This document shows, piece by piece, positions 34,063 through 42,243 of a stretch of 64,000 bases of DNA (position 1 is its first letter; each line of letters opens with the position of its first letter). The position numbers and the translations under genes were made by a program. Source of the DNA: Rhodobacter sp. 24-YEA-8 (lineage in GTDB: Bacteria; Pseudomonadota; Alphaproteobacteria; Rhodobacterales; Rhodobacteraceae); contig NZ_FNSK01000001.1 in NCBI RefSeq assembly GCF_900105075.1, positions 124,001-188,000 of the forward strand, written 5' to 3'. The notes beneath the pieces are model-generated. The model was not told where the DNA came from, searched no databases, and worked only from the letters and a program-made list of their open reading frames with translations.

Positions 34063-34527
34063 ATGAAAACCTTCACCGCTACCCCGGCGGATATCGAGAA
34101 GAAGTGGATCCTGATCGACGCAGAGGGCGTCGTTCTGGGTCGCCTCGCCACGATCGTCGCCAATATCCTGCGCGGCAAGAACAAGCCGACCTTCACGCCC
34201 CACATGGACATGGGTGACAATGTCATCGTGATCAATGCGGACAAGGTCCAGCTGACCGGCAACAAGCGCGAAGACAAGCGCTACTACTGGCACACCGGCC
34301 ACCCGGGCGGCATCAAGTCGCGCACCGTGCGCGAAGTGCTGGAAGGCAACCACCCCGAGCGCGTCGTGATCAAAGCTGTCGAGCGTATGATCACCCGCAA
34401 CAGCCTGGGCCGTCAGCAAATGTCGAACCTGCGCGTCTATGCCGGCGCAGAGCATGCCCATGAAGCTCAGCAGCCGACCGTCCTCGACGTCAAGCCGCTG
34501 AACCCGAAGAACACCCGGAGCGCGTGA
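34063..34527 (+). CDS. rplM: 50S ribosomal protein L13
   Basis: A 154-residue L13. [38 protein letters not shown] and [15 protein letters not shown] are the conserved L13 blocks; the N-terminal extension [14 protein letters not shown] is normal for this group. The start at 34063 is preferred to an upstream ATG because it matches the family N-terminus. It is the first gene of the universal rplM-rpsI operon; a short GC hairpin (GCGGGG-GGATT-CCCCGC, around 34024-34040) in the leader could be the L13 autoregulation site. Confidence 0.97.
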   Translation: MKTFTATPADIEKKWILIDAEGVVLGRLATIVANILRGKNKPTFTPHMDMGDNVIVINADKVQLTGNKREDKRYYWHTGHPGGIKSRTVREVLEGNHPERVVIKAVERMITRNSLGRQQMSNLRVYAGAEHAHEAQQPTVLDVKPLNPKNTRSA

Positions 34528-34532
34528 TTTAA

Positions 34533-35036
34533 ATGGCCGATATCAAGTCTCTCGACGATCTGAAGGCCGCTGTGGGCACCGCTGCTCCGGCCGCCGCTGC
34601 CGAGGCTGCTGTGCGCGCCCCGGTTCGTGACAAGCTGAACCGCTCCTATGCGACCGGCAAGCGTAAGGATGCGGTTGCCCGCGTCTGGATCAAACCGGGT
34701 TCGGGCAAGTTCCTGATCCGCAACAACAAGGGCGAGTATATCGATTACACCGCCTATTTCGCGCGCCCGGTGCTGCAGATGATCCTGCGTCAGCCCTTCC
34801 AGGTCGCGAATGTCGAAGGTCAGTATGACGTGATGGCGACTGTCGCCGGCGGCGGCCTTTCGGGCCAGGCCGGTGCCGTGAAGCACGGCATCTCGAAAGC
34901 GCTGCAGCTGTTCGAGCCGTCGCTCCGTGGCGCCCTGAAAGCAGCAGGCTTCCTGACCCGCGACAGCCGCGTTGTGGAACGCAAGAAATACGGCAAGGCC
35001 AAAGCCCGCCGCTCGTTCCAGTTCTCGAAGCGCTGA
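34533..35036 (+). CDS. rpsI: 30S ribosomal protein S9
   Basis: A 167-residue S9. [40 protein letters not shown] and [20 protein letters not shown] with the C-terminal SFQFSKR (the tail that reaches the P-site tRNA) identify it. The first ~35 residues, an Ala-rich extension ([19 protein letters not shown]), are typical of alphaproteobacterial S9. It starts 5 bp after rplM. Confidence 0.97.
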   Translation: MADIKSLDDLKAAVGTAAPAAAAEAAVRAPVRDKLNRSYATGKRKDAVARVWIKPGSGKFLIRNNKGEYIDYTAYFARPVLQMILRQPFQVANVEGQYDVMATVAGGGLSGQAGAVKHGISKALQLFEPSLRGALKAAGFLTRDSRVVERKKYGKAKARRSFQFSKR

Positions 35037-35054
35037 TCCGTTTCACAATATACG

Positions 35055-35085
35055 AAAGGCGCGGGGGGAAACCTCCGCGCCTTTT
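35055..35085 (+). terminator. Terminator of the rplM-rpsI operon
   Basis: AAAGGCGCGG (35055-35064) pairs with CCGCGCCTTT (35075-35084) around a 10-nt loop that can pair a little further; TTTT follows on the plus strand. It lies 19 bp after the rpsI stop. Confidence 0.85.
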
Positions 35086-35120
35086 GCGTTCAGCCGCCGC
35101 TCCTGGCTGGCTGCAGAAGC

Positions 35121-35190
35121 CTCCGGCGGGGATATTTAAGGACAGATGAAAAGCCTTTGCTGATTTCATCTGTCCTCAAATATCCCGGGG
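35121..35190. repeat. Inverted pair of a dispersed GATATTT-GGACAGATGAAA repeat
   Basis: Copy one at 35121-35151 reads plus-strand GGGGATATTTAAGGACAG with GATGAAA; copy two at 35164-35190 is its inverted form (TTTCATCTGTCC then TCAAATATCCC). The arms are about 22 bp and differ at one or two positions, separated by 12 bp, so they can form a strong hairpin. A third copy of the same unit is at 52138-52165. It lies between two converging genes. Confidence 0.7.
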
Positions 35191-35238
35191 TGAGCGGCGA
35201 AGCCGCGAGGGGCAGAGCCCCTCCCTTTGCGCCGCTAT

Positions 35239-35946
35239 TCAACGGGGGGCGGGCAAAGCAGGCCGGGTCCAGCGCGCCTCATTGGCCTCTATGGCCGCAA
35301 TGCGGTCGGCGGTTTTCGGGTGGCTGCGCAGCCAGACCGGAACGTCGCCTCCGCCTCCGCCGGTCAGGGTCTCGAGCTTGCGGAACAGGCTGATCTGCGG
35401 CCCGGAGCCGTAACCTGCGCGGATCATCAGGGCGGTGGCCCAGGCATCAGCTTCGAATTCATCGCGCCGCGACAGCCTGGCCATCAGCGTGCGTGACAGC
35501 ATATTGGCGATCATGCCGCCAATGCCGGGAAGAAATCGGTTAAGGACGCCTGCGAGCAGGATGCCGACCGCATTCTGACCGGTGAAATCGATCATGCGCC
35601 GCCGCGTATGGCCATGTGCCACATGGCCAAGCTCATGCGCGATCACCGAAGCCAGTTCTTCGGGCGTCACATGGCCCTGTTGCTTTTTCGTCAGAAACCC
35701 CCGCGTCAGGAAAATGCGGCCATCATGTGCGGCAAGTCCGTTCACGGGTTCGATGTCGAGGAGGTTCACTTTGACCTCTGGCAGGTCGAGGGCCCGGGCA
35801 AGCCGCGCCGCAACCGCCTGGATCTCCGGATCATCCAGCGGGCGGGATTGCTGATCCAGCATCCGTTTCGAGCGCCAGACCGAAAAGCGCATCATCAGGA
35901 AGCCATAAGCGATCAGCAGAAGAAAGGGCATGAGGCGCAGGATCAT
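35239..35946 (-). CDS. M48 family metalloprotease
   Basis: A 235-residue zinc peptidase with an N-terminal membrane segment (ILRLMPFLLLIAYGFLMMRF). The active-site motif HEXXH is HELGHVAHGH in ELASVIAHELGHVAHGHTRR, and the third ligand is the Glu in RRDEFEADAWATALMIRAG. This is the usual M48/HtpX-type domain, probably acting at the membrane on misfolded proteins. It ends 49 bp from the repeat hairpin. Confidence 0.9.
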   Translation of the reverse strand: MILRLMPFLLLIAYGFLMMRFSVWRSKRMLDQQSRPLDDPEIQAVAARLARALDLPEVKVNLLDIEPVNGLAAHDGRIFLTRGFLTKKQQGHVTPEELASVIAHELGHVAHGHTRRRMIDFTGQNAVGILLAGVLNRFLPGIGGMIANMLSRTLMARLSRRDEFEADAWATALMIRAGYGSGPQISLFRKLETLTGGGGGDVPVWLRSHPKTADRIAAIEANEARWTRPALPAPR

Positions 35947-35984
35947 GCGCTGAATATAGGGCAGTGCGGCGGTTTGAACAGGCC

Positions 35985-37034
35985 TCAGACGTCAAGTGCC
36001 TGCACGATCCGCTCCTGGAAATACTGCACGCCCCGTTCGTGGCGACCTGAAAGCGGGCCGGAAGTATAGGCGCCGGCGGCGTAATTGCGATGGGTTTCCA
36101 CACAGACCTGATAATCTTCGCGCACCACCGCAAGCGTGCCCTGTACCGATTTCTGCCGCGCCTCCTCGGCCGCGGGCGCAGTATCCGCAAAGAAGAAATG
36201 GTAATGCTGATCGGTATGCCCGACCGAGGTGGGGTTGATCCGGCTGACATTCATGCCACCATCAAACAGCGACAGCGTCCAGTTCGGCCACATCCAGAGC
36301 CATTTGCCCCGGTAGAACAGCCCGTCTTTCGGCGGCGCGGTCATCTTCACATAGCCTTTATGGGCGGTGGTGGCGAAGGCCTCGAAATCTATCGCCGCGA
36401 AGAAACCCGGATGCGTGCCGGGGATATGGTAGCCTTCGACGAAATTGTCGGTATAGACCTTCCAGTTCGCGTCGAAACTGACGGTTGCAGTGTCAGTGGC
36501 CTGGTAACTCTCCATCGGCTCATCTGCCAGCTCTTCGGGCAGATCGCCCAGCTGGTCCTGCAGGCTTTCCACCGGATCAATCGCGGCAAAGAGCAGCCCG
36601 CGCCATTGCGCAAGCGAGACCGGCTCCAGTGGCCAGTCCTCGGGGATGATAGCGGGGTCTTTGCCATACCAGGGCGCCTGAACCAGCCGGCCTGTGTCGG
36701 CAAAGGACCATTTGTGATAGGGGCAGACGATCAGCCCGCATTTGCCGGCTCCGTCCGCCAGGAGCTTTGCTCCGCGATGGCGGCAGACGTTTCTGAACCC
36801 CCTCAGCACCCCGTCCCGCCCGCGGATCGCAAAGACCGGTATGCCGGCAATGTCGATCGCGAGATATTGCCCGCTCTGAGCTAAGTCCGAGGCCGGACCC
36901 ATCAGCTGCCAGGAGCGGTTGAAGATCCTGGCGCGCTCCTCCTGAAACACCTCGGGCCGGATATAGAGACCAGGATCGAGGTTCAGATATTGCTGGCCTG
37001 GAAGGACGTCATCATGGCGGGTATCGGCTGGCAT
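35985..37034 (-). CDS. Rieske non-heme iron oxygenase alpha subunit (CntA/GbcA-like)
   Basis: A 349-residue oxygenase. The Rieske cluster ligands are CRHRGAKLLADG (Cys, His) and CPYHKWSFA (Cys, His), near residues 85-110. The catalytic iron motif is DNFVEGYHIPGTHPG with two histidines, near residue 200. GGAGG before ATG 37034 and the family N-terminus support the start. Domain order and length match the trimethylamine-type oxygenases (carnitine/glycine-betaine/stachydrine demethylases), so a quaternary amine is the probable substrate. No reductase gene is adjacent. Confidence 0.88.
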   Translation of the reverse strand: MPADTRHDDVLPGQQYLNLDPGLYIRPEVFQEERARIFNRSWQLMGPASDLAQSGQYLAIDIAGIPVFAIRGRDGVLRGFRNVCRHRGAKLLADGAGKCGLIVCPYHKWSFADTGRLVQAPWYGKDPAIIPEDWPLEPVSLAQWRGLLFAAIDPVESLQDQLGDLPEELADEPMESYQATDTATVSFDANWKVYTDNFVEGYHIPGTHPGFFAAIDFEAFATTAHKGYVKMTAPPKDGLFYRGKWLWMWPNWTLSLFDGGMNVSRINPTSVGHTDQHYHFFFADTAPAAEEARQKSVQGTLAVVREDYQVCVETHRNYAAGAYTSGPLSGRHERGVQYFQERIVQALDV

Positions 37035-37112
37035 CTGCTTGCCTCCATTCGTGCCATTACGGGCATTTGTACGAATGTGCCAGATTAATCCCGCGCCTGG
37101 CAAGAGGCGCGC

Positions 37113-38294
37113 TCAGCGCAGCGCTTTCACGCCGCGTGTGATGCCGTCCAGGGTCATAGGCACCATGCGGCCCTCGAAAATGGCATCAATCATCCGGGTG
37201 GACTGGCTGTAACTCCATTGTCCTTCGGGCACCGGGTTGATCCAGAGGTGATGCGGCCATTGTTCGGTCGCGCGGGTCAGCCAGGTCTGTCCGGATTCGC
37301 GGTTCCAATGTTCATTGGCACCGCCTGGATGGCTGATCTCATAGGGTGACATGGCGGCATCGCCGACAAAGATCGCGCGCCAGTCAGGCCCGTGGCTGCG
37401 CAGAATATCCCAGGTGGGCGTCTGGTCCGTCCAGCGGCGCTGATTGTCTTTCCAGACGCCCTCATAAAGGCAGTTGTGGAAATACCAGGTCTCGAGATGG
37501 CGGAATTCGGATTTTGCGGCTGAGAACAGCTCTTCCAGCACCTTCACATGCGGGTCCATTGAACCGCCGATATCCAGAAACAGAAGAACCTTGACCGCAT
37601 TGCGGCGCTCAGGCCGCGTCTGTACATCCAGCCAGCCCTGTTTCGCCGTGGCGCGGATGGTGCCGGCAAGGTCTAGTTCTTCCACCGCGCCGTCCCGCGC
37701 CCAGCGGCGCAGCGCGCGCAAGGCCAGCTTGATATTGCGCGACCCGATTTCGGCCTTGTCATCAAGATTGCGGAATTCGCGCTTATCCCAGACCTTGACC
37801 GCACGGCGATGGCGGCTCTCATTCTGGCCGATACGGATGCCTTCGGGATTGTAGCCATAGGCGCCGAAAGGCGAGGTGCCGGCGGTGCCGATCCATTTAT
37901 TACCGCCCTGGTGACGGCCCTTCTGTTCTTCCAGCCGCTGGCGCAGTGTTTCCATCAGCTTGTCAAAACCGCCAAGCGCCTGGATTTCTGCCTTTTCCGT
38001 ATCCGAGAGGAATTTCTCGGCCAGCTTTTCCAGCCAGTCGCCGGGCAGGTCCAGCACTTCGATCACCGCCTCATCCGTGATCTGGTCGAGGCCGCCAAAG
38101 GCCTGGGCAAAGGCGCGGTCATAGCGGTCGAGATGACGCTCATCCTTGATCAGGGTGATCCGACCGAGATGGTAAAAGGCGTCGATATCATTGGTGGCAA
38201 GCCCGGCTTCCAGCGCCTCGAGAAAGGCGAGGAATTCGCGCGGGCTGACCGGCACGCCTTCGCGGCGCAGCGATTCGAAAAAGGGCAGGAACAT
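37113..38294 (-). CDS. VWA domain-containing CoxE-like protein
   Basis: A 393-residue protein with an N-terminal helical region and a C-terminal von Willebrand A domain. The MIDAS motif is altered: KVLLFLDIGGSMDPHVKVLE has DIGGS where DxSxS is usual. Related VWA (CoxE) proteins work with a MoxR AAA+ ATPase to mature metalloproteins or assemble complexes, and such an ATPase is encoded at 40656. EWKRLRHSHG-type conserved sequence is represented by SHGPDWRAIFVGDAAMSPYE near residue 310. An assembly or activation factor is the likely role. Confidence 0.85.
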   Translation of the reverse strand: MFLPFFESLRREGVPVSPREFLAFLEALEAGLATNDIDAFYHLGRITLIKDERHLDRYDRAFAQAFGGLDQITDEAVIEVLDLPGDWLEKLAEKFLSDTEKAEIQALGGFDKLMETLRQRLEEQKGRHQGGNKWIGTAGTSPFGAYGYNPEGIRIGQNESRHRRAVKVWDKREFRNLDDKAEIGSRNIKLALRALRRWARDGAVEELDLAGTIRATAKQGWLDVQTRPERRNAVKVLLFLDIGGSMDPHVKVLEELFSAAKSEFRHLETWYFHNCLYEGVWKDNQRRWTDQTPTWDILRSHGPDWRAIFVGDAAMSPYEISHPGGANEHWNRESGQTWLTRATEQWPHHLWINPVPEGQWSYSQSTRMIDAIFEGRMVPMTLDGITRGVKALR

Positions 38295-38311
38295 CGCGCC
38301 GCCCTCCGGTG

Positions 38312-38479
38312 TCAGCTGTAGAGACGCAGAAGGATGACCTGCGCAAAAAGGCCGGTCACCCCCAGCAAAAGCCCGATCCCAAAGGCATATTGCGCCATAT
38401 CTGCCGCTTTACCGCCCAGCTGGCGGGCGCGGACCGCGCCGATCACTGCCCCCAGAAGGAAGCCCCCGATTGCCAGCAT
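38312..38479 (-). CDS. Small membrane protein (55 aa)
   Basis: A 55-residue ORF too short for usual gene-size cut-offs. It reads MLAIGGFLLGAVIGAVRARQ and continues LGGKAADMAQYAFGIG, then LLLGVTGLFAQVILL and ends RLYS. Two hydrophobic helices are separated by a short basic loop. It is 17 bp upstream of the VWA gene on the same strand. I believe similar proteins sit at this position in other Rhodobacterales genomes, but I cannot check it. The ORF, direction and the close spacing are direct observations. Confidence 0.6.
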   Translation of the reverse strand: MLAIGGFLLGAVIGAVRARQLGGKAADMAQYAFGIGLLLGVTGLFAQVILLRLYS

Positions 38480-38536
38480 TGTATTCGCCCCCGTCCTGCC
38501 TGTCTGGGCCGGTCGGGGGCTGTGTCAGCCCGGCGA

Positions 38537-39916
38537 TCAGCCGCGGAAGAGGCCGCGCAGCCCGAGCGCGCTGATTTCACGCGTCCGCGCCCGGATATTG
38601 GCCTCAGAGCCGAAGCCATAGCGCGCAAGCGGCTGGCTGTCCACTCGCAGCCGGTCGGCCTCGGCCTTGCGGCCCAGCATGTCGAGCGCCTCGGCGCGGA
38701 TCAGCTGGGTCGTGGCCAGCAGCCCGTGGTTCTGTGACTGACGGATCACCGGAATGGCGCGTTCGGTGAAGCGCAGTGCCTGGTCGGGCTGACCATTGGC
38801 CAGCGACAGCGCGGCCAGCTGCATGTCGACATGCGCGACATAGACGGCCCCGGCCGGCTGGGTCCGCCAGATTGCGGCGGCTTTGGTGAATTCCGACACG
38901 GCCGCGACGCGATCCGATCCGACCAGAAGCCGCGCATTGGCGAAATAGGCAAAGGCGAGGCGGCTGTCTTTCCAGCCCTGGGCATGGGCCATCGCAATCG
39001 CCTTTTCGGCGGCGGTTTTGCGGCGCGCCTGGCCATAGCCCGGGTCCAGCGCAACAGCGATAAACTCCTTCCAGGCCGGGGGCGTGATCGACGTATCCTG
39101 GGTCAGCGGCCCGCCGGTTCCGAAGATTGCCGGCATCTGGGCGGCAACCTCGGCCTTCGACATGCCGGAGCGCAGCTTCGGCGAATACCAGGCGCGCAGG
39201 ATCTTCATGTCGAAATCGGTCAGCACGGCCTGGAAATTATCGTCGTTAAAGACCGAATCGGTCAGCCGGTACATGTCGTTCAGGGGGCCCATGGCCTGGG
39301 CCAGTTCCTCATGCAGGCAGTCGCGGACTTCTTGCGGGCTGGCATCCGAGGGCGCGAAGATCCCGACGGTCCTGCGCTCGGTCACACGGGTCCAGTCGAC
39401 GCGGTAGGTGCCGCGATTGGCCTGGTACTCCGCGAGGCTGGAAACGTTGGGGACCACGAAACAGGCGGCATTCGGAGCGGCGCGGCTGAGTTCGCGGCGG
39501 GTGCTGAATTCGATGGTGACAGAAGCCGGTTCCGAGGCGCTCACACGGCGCACATCGATGCCGGCCTCGCTGCGGAACCGCTGCAGCAGGCGGTCGAGAT
39601 CGGCGCCGGCGGTGGCGGGAACATTGCCCGTGAGGGCCACGGTGACCGGCCCTTCAAAGCGGCTGAAATACGGAAGCTCGCGCCCGCTTTCCAGCCGGAA
39701 GCCAAGCCCGAGGAAGGCGGCTGTCATATCGGCGGGGCTGTGACGCACCGAGGCAACCGGCGCCAGACCCGCAACGGGGTCTACGAAAGCCGGAGCCGAA
39801 AGGACACTGGCTTCGGTGGCCGGAACCAGCCGTCCCTTGGTTACGTCGGCATTTGGCGCGGGTGCGCAGGCGGTAAGGGCCGCCAGGGAGGCGGCAAGCA
39901 GCGGAATGTGTCGCAT
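38537..39916 (-). CDS. DUF2927 domain lipoprotein
   Basis: A 459-residue exported protein. MRHIPLLAASLAALTACAPA ends in a lipobox (L-T-A-C), so it should be a lipoprotein. The DUF2927 domain is visible with APNAACFVVPNVSSLAEY, RTVGIFAPSDASPQEVRDC and LHEELAQAMGPLNDMYRLTD (an HEExxQ-like motif near residue 205). The C-terminal third has helical repeats similar to TPR (WKDSRLAFAYFANARLLVGS). DUF2927 is of unknown function. The longer frame upstream is rejected because the signal peptide starts at MRHIP. Confidence 0.85.
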   Translation of the reverse strand: MRHIPLLAASLAALTACAPAPNADVTKGRLVPATEASVLSAPAFVDPVAGLAPVASVRHSPADMTAAFLGLGFRLESGRELPYFSRFEGPVTVALTGNVPATAGADLDRLLQRFRSEAGIDVRRVSASEPASVTIEFSTRRELSRAAPNAACFVVPNVSSLAEYQANRGTYRVDWTRVTERRTVGIFAPSDASPQEVRDCLHEELAQAMGPLNDMYRLTDSVFNDDNFQAVLTDFDMKILRAWYSPKLRSGMSKAEVAAQMPAIFGTGGPLTQDTSITPPAWKEFIAVALDPGYGQARRKTAAEKAIAMAHAQGWKDSRLAFAYFANARLLVGSDRVAAVSEFTKAAAIWRTQPAGAVYVAHVDMQLAALSLANGQPDQALRFTERAIPVIRQSQNHGLLATTQLIRAEALDMLGRKAEADRLRVDSQPLARYGFGSEANIRARTREISALGLRGLFRG

Positions 39917-40655
39917 TGAGTGGCAGCTCGATCTTTGCGTGCGGGGGTTTGCCCCCGGCAGTTGCATTGGCCTCCGGCCAGGCCAGCACGCGATGCCCCC
40001 GCATCACATGCTGGCCCGAGCCGATGGTGGTCCGTGACGAGCGCATCCGACGGCGCGGTAACGGGGGGGCGAGCAGACATATGGGTGCCCCCCGGAACCG
40101 CGTCGTTCACAGCCGTCCCGGGGACCTTCCGGGCAGCGACGCGCGAAATCTCTGACGGCAGGGCGATCCGGGCAGGGATGCGCTGGCGGTCAGAGAATGC
40201 TGGTGAAGTGGGATGAAATGCGGCAGGGCCCGCCGGTTGCGACCGGTTGAGCCAGGCATTGTCCGGGCCGCCGGAAAGTCCGGTCGCGGTCAGAACGATG
40301 TCCATTGTTGCCGACATAAGGGTTGAGACTCCATCACCAAAGCTTCTGTGTTTCTATTCAACACAATCCCTTTGTCGTGATCGGGGCCTGTATGTGTCAA
40401 TTGCGCGGAATCTGCGTGTTCAGCGGGTCACCAGCCATCGCGGTCACTTTTGCTTCAGGAACCAGATATGGCCTGAATTAATCACGTAATATTTCAATAT
40501 GTTTCAGAAATTGCGATACCGTGATGTGATTGTGGCAAGATCGTGTCCTAATCGGGGCAAAGTTGCCCGAATCGTCCGTCCCGCAGGATGCAACACAGGG
40601 GCAGGATTCGGGCAAAAGCAATTCGGGGTTGATCCCCTGTCGCGCGATCCGGGGC
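39917..40655. other. Intergenic region between DUF2927 and MoxR genes
   Basis: No supported gene. A minus-strand frame (39841-40317) is open but has no recognisable sequence. From about 40320 to 40560 the sequence is clearly richer in A+T, as expected for promoters. A stem GTTGATCCCC/GGGGCTCAAC with interior mismatches at 40627-40659 could end the MoxR transcript. Confidence 0.5.
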
Positions 40656-41495
40656 TCAACGATTCCCCCGAGACATGAAGGCCAGCCGCTCGAAAAGCTG
40701 CACATCCTGTTCGTTCTTCAAAAGCGCACCATGCAGTTTCGGAAGCAGATGCCGGGGGTCGCGTGCGAGGTCTTCGGGCGCGAGGTCTTCCGCGAGGATC
40801 AGCTTCAGCCAGTCCAGCACCTCCGAGGTGGAGGGCTTTTTCTTCAGCCCCGATGTCTCGCGGATGGCAAAAAACTCGGTCAGGGCGGCGGTGAGCAGGT
40901 TTTCCTTAATATCGGGGAAATGGACACGGATGATCGCGGCCAGGGTCTCGGCATCGGGAAAGCGGATATAGTGAAAGAAGCAGCGGCGCAGAAAGGCGTC
41001 GGGCAGCTCTTTCTCGTTGTTCGAGGTGATGATCACCACCGGGCGCTGCCGGGCCTTCACCGTCGCGCCGGTTTCATAGACATGGAACTCCATCCGGTCG
41101 AGTTCCTGCAGCAGGTCATTGGGGAATTCGATATCGGCCTTGTCGATCTCATCGATCAGCAACACGACCCGCTCGGGCGCGTCGAAAGCCTGCCAGAGTT
41201 TCCCGCGCCGGATGTAATTCTGCACGTCATGGACCCGCGCATCGCCGAGCTGGCTGTCTCTGAGCCGGCTGACCGCGTCATATTCATAAAGCCCCTGCTG
41301 GGCGCGGGTGGTCGATTTCACATGCCATTCGATCAGCTCCATTCCGAGGCTGGCCGAGACCTGACGCGCGAGCTCGGTCTTGCCGGTCCCGGGCTCTCCC
41401 TTGACCAGCAGCGGGCGGCCCAGAACCACCGCCGCATTCACCGCCACCGCGAGGTCAGGGGCCGCGATATATCCTGTGGTTGACTGGAATTTCAT
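40656..41495 (-). CDS. MoxR-family AAA+ ATPase
   Basis: A 279-residue AAA+ ATPase. Walker A is VKGEPGTGKTELARQVSA (about residues 34-51), Walker B is RVVLLIDEIDKADIEF (about 115-130), followed by sensor-1 VVIITSNNEKELPDAFLRRC. MoxR ATPases work with VWA partners as chaperones for metal-centre insertion or complex assembly; the VWA protein at 37113 is the likely partner although about 2.4 kb separates them. Divergent from dksA. Confidence 0.92.
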   Translation of the reverse strand: MKFQSTTGYIAAPDLAVAVNAAVVLGRPLLVKGEPGTGKTELARQVSASLGMELIEWHVKSTTRAQQGLYEYDAVSRLRDSQLGDARVHDVQNYIRRGKLWQAFDAPERVVLLIDEIDKADIEFPNDLLQELDRMEFHVYETGATVKARQRPVVIITSNNEKELPDAFLRRCFFHYIRFPDAETLAAIIRVHFPDIKENLLTAALTEFFAIRETSGLKKKPSTSEVLDWLKLILAEDLAPEDLARDPRHLLPKLHGALLKNEQDVQLFERLAFMSRGNR

Positions 41496-41678
41496 GTGTT
41501 CACACGCCCTTGCCGGATTGGGTGCCCAATGGGCCTCGCGGACCCTATCGGGGCGGCGAATTTATCGCAACTGCTAGTGACATTGCTGCCCACATGGGCT
41601 AAATGCCGCGCCAACGGGAGTGCGCATATGACAGAAGCCCACCTGTCGGCGCCCGCCGGCGACAAGGAGAGATCTGCG

Positions 41679-42101
41679 ATGAAGGCCGAAGTTTTCCTGC
41701 CCGACGATTACCGCCCCGCCGAGGGCGAGCCCTTTATGAATGATCGTCAGCTGGAATATTTCCGTCGCAAGCTGATCATCTGGAAGCAGGAACTTCTTGG
41801 CCAGTCCGCCGAGACCCTGGGCAACCTGACCGAAAGCGGTCGCAATGTGCCTGATCTCGCTGACCGGGCCTCGGAAGAGACCGACCGCGCGCTGGAACTG
41901 CGCACCCGTGACCGGCAGCGCAAGCTGATCTCGAAGATCGACTCGGCTCTGCGGCGGATCGAGAACAATGAATATGGCTATTGCGAAATGACCGGCGAGC
42001 CGATCAGCCTCAAGCGGCTGGATGCGCGGCCGATCGCGACCATGACGCTCGAGGCACAGGAAAAGCATGAGCGCCGTGAAAAGGTACATCGCGACGACTG
42101 A
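41679..42101 (+). CDS. dksA: RNA polymerase-binding transcription factor DksA
   Basis: A 140-residue DksA, starting at ATG 41679 (AAGGAGA 8 nt upstream) rather than the longer in-frame alternatives. The coiled-coil tip region is DLADRASEETDRALELRTRD, which enters the polymerase secondary channel. The zinc-finger region is YGYCEMTGEPISLKRLDARP then IATMTLEAQEKHE; only the first of the four cysteines is present, a pattern I recall from alphaproteobacterial DksA proteins. It amplifies ppGpp control of transcription. Confidence 0.95.
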   Translation: MKAEVFLPDDYRPAEGEPFMNDRQLEYFRRKLIIWKQELLGQSAETLGNLTESGRNVPDLADRASEETDRALELRTRDRQRKLISKIDSALRRIENNEYGYCEMTGEPISLKRLDARPIATMTLEAQEKHERREKVHRDD

Positions 42102-42176
42102 GAGCTGTCAAAGGCCCGTTCCGGGACTGCTGCAACTGCGGCAAGGCTTGCAACCCGGCCGCTGACACAGGAAAAG

Positions 42177-42203
42177 AAAGCCGGGCTTTTGCCCGGCTTT
42201 GTC
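42177..42203 (+). terminator. Terminator of dksA
   Basis: AAAGCCGGGC (42177-42186) pairs perfectly with GCCCGGCTTT (42191-42200) around TTTT. It is 76 bp after the dksA stop and 41 bp before the next gene. Confidence 0.85.
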
Positions 42204-42243
42204 ATTGCCGGCGGGCTGACCGGTTTCTCAGGATCAGGACAGA

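Noticed and set aside
39841..40317. Minus-strand open frame of 158 codons before the DUF2927 gene
   Set aside because: No recognisable domain and it overlaps the signal peptide of the DUF2927 protein out of frame.
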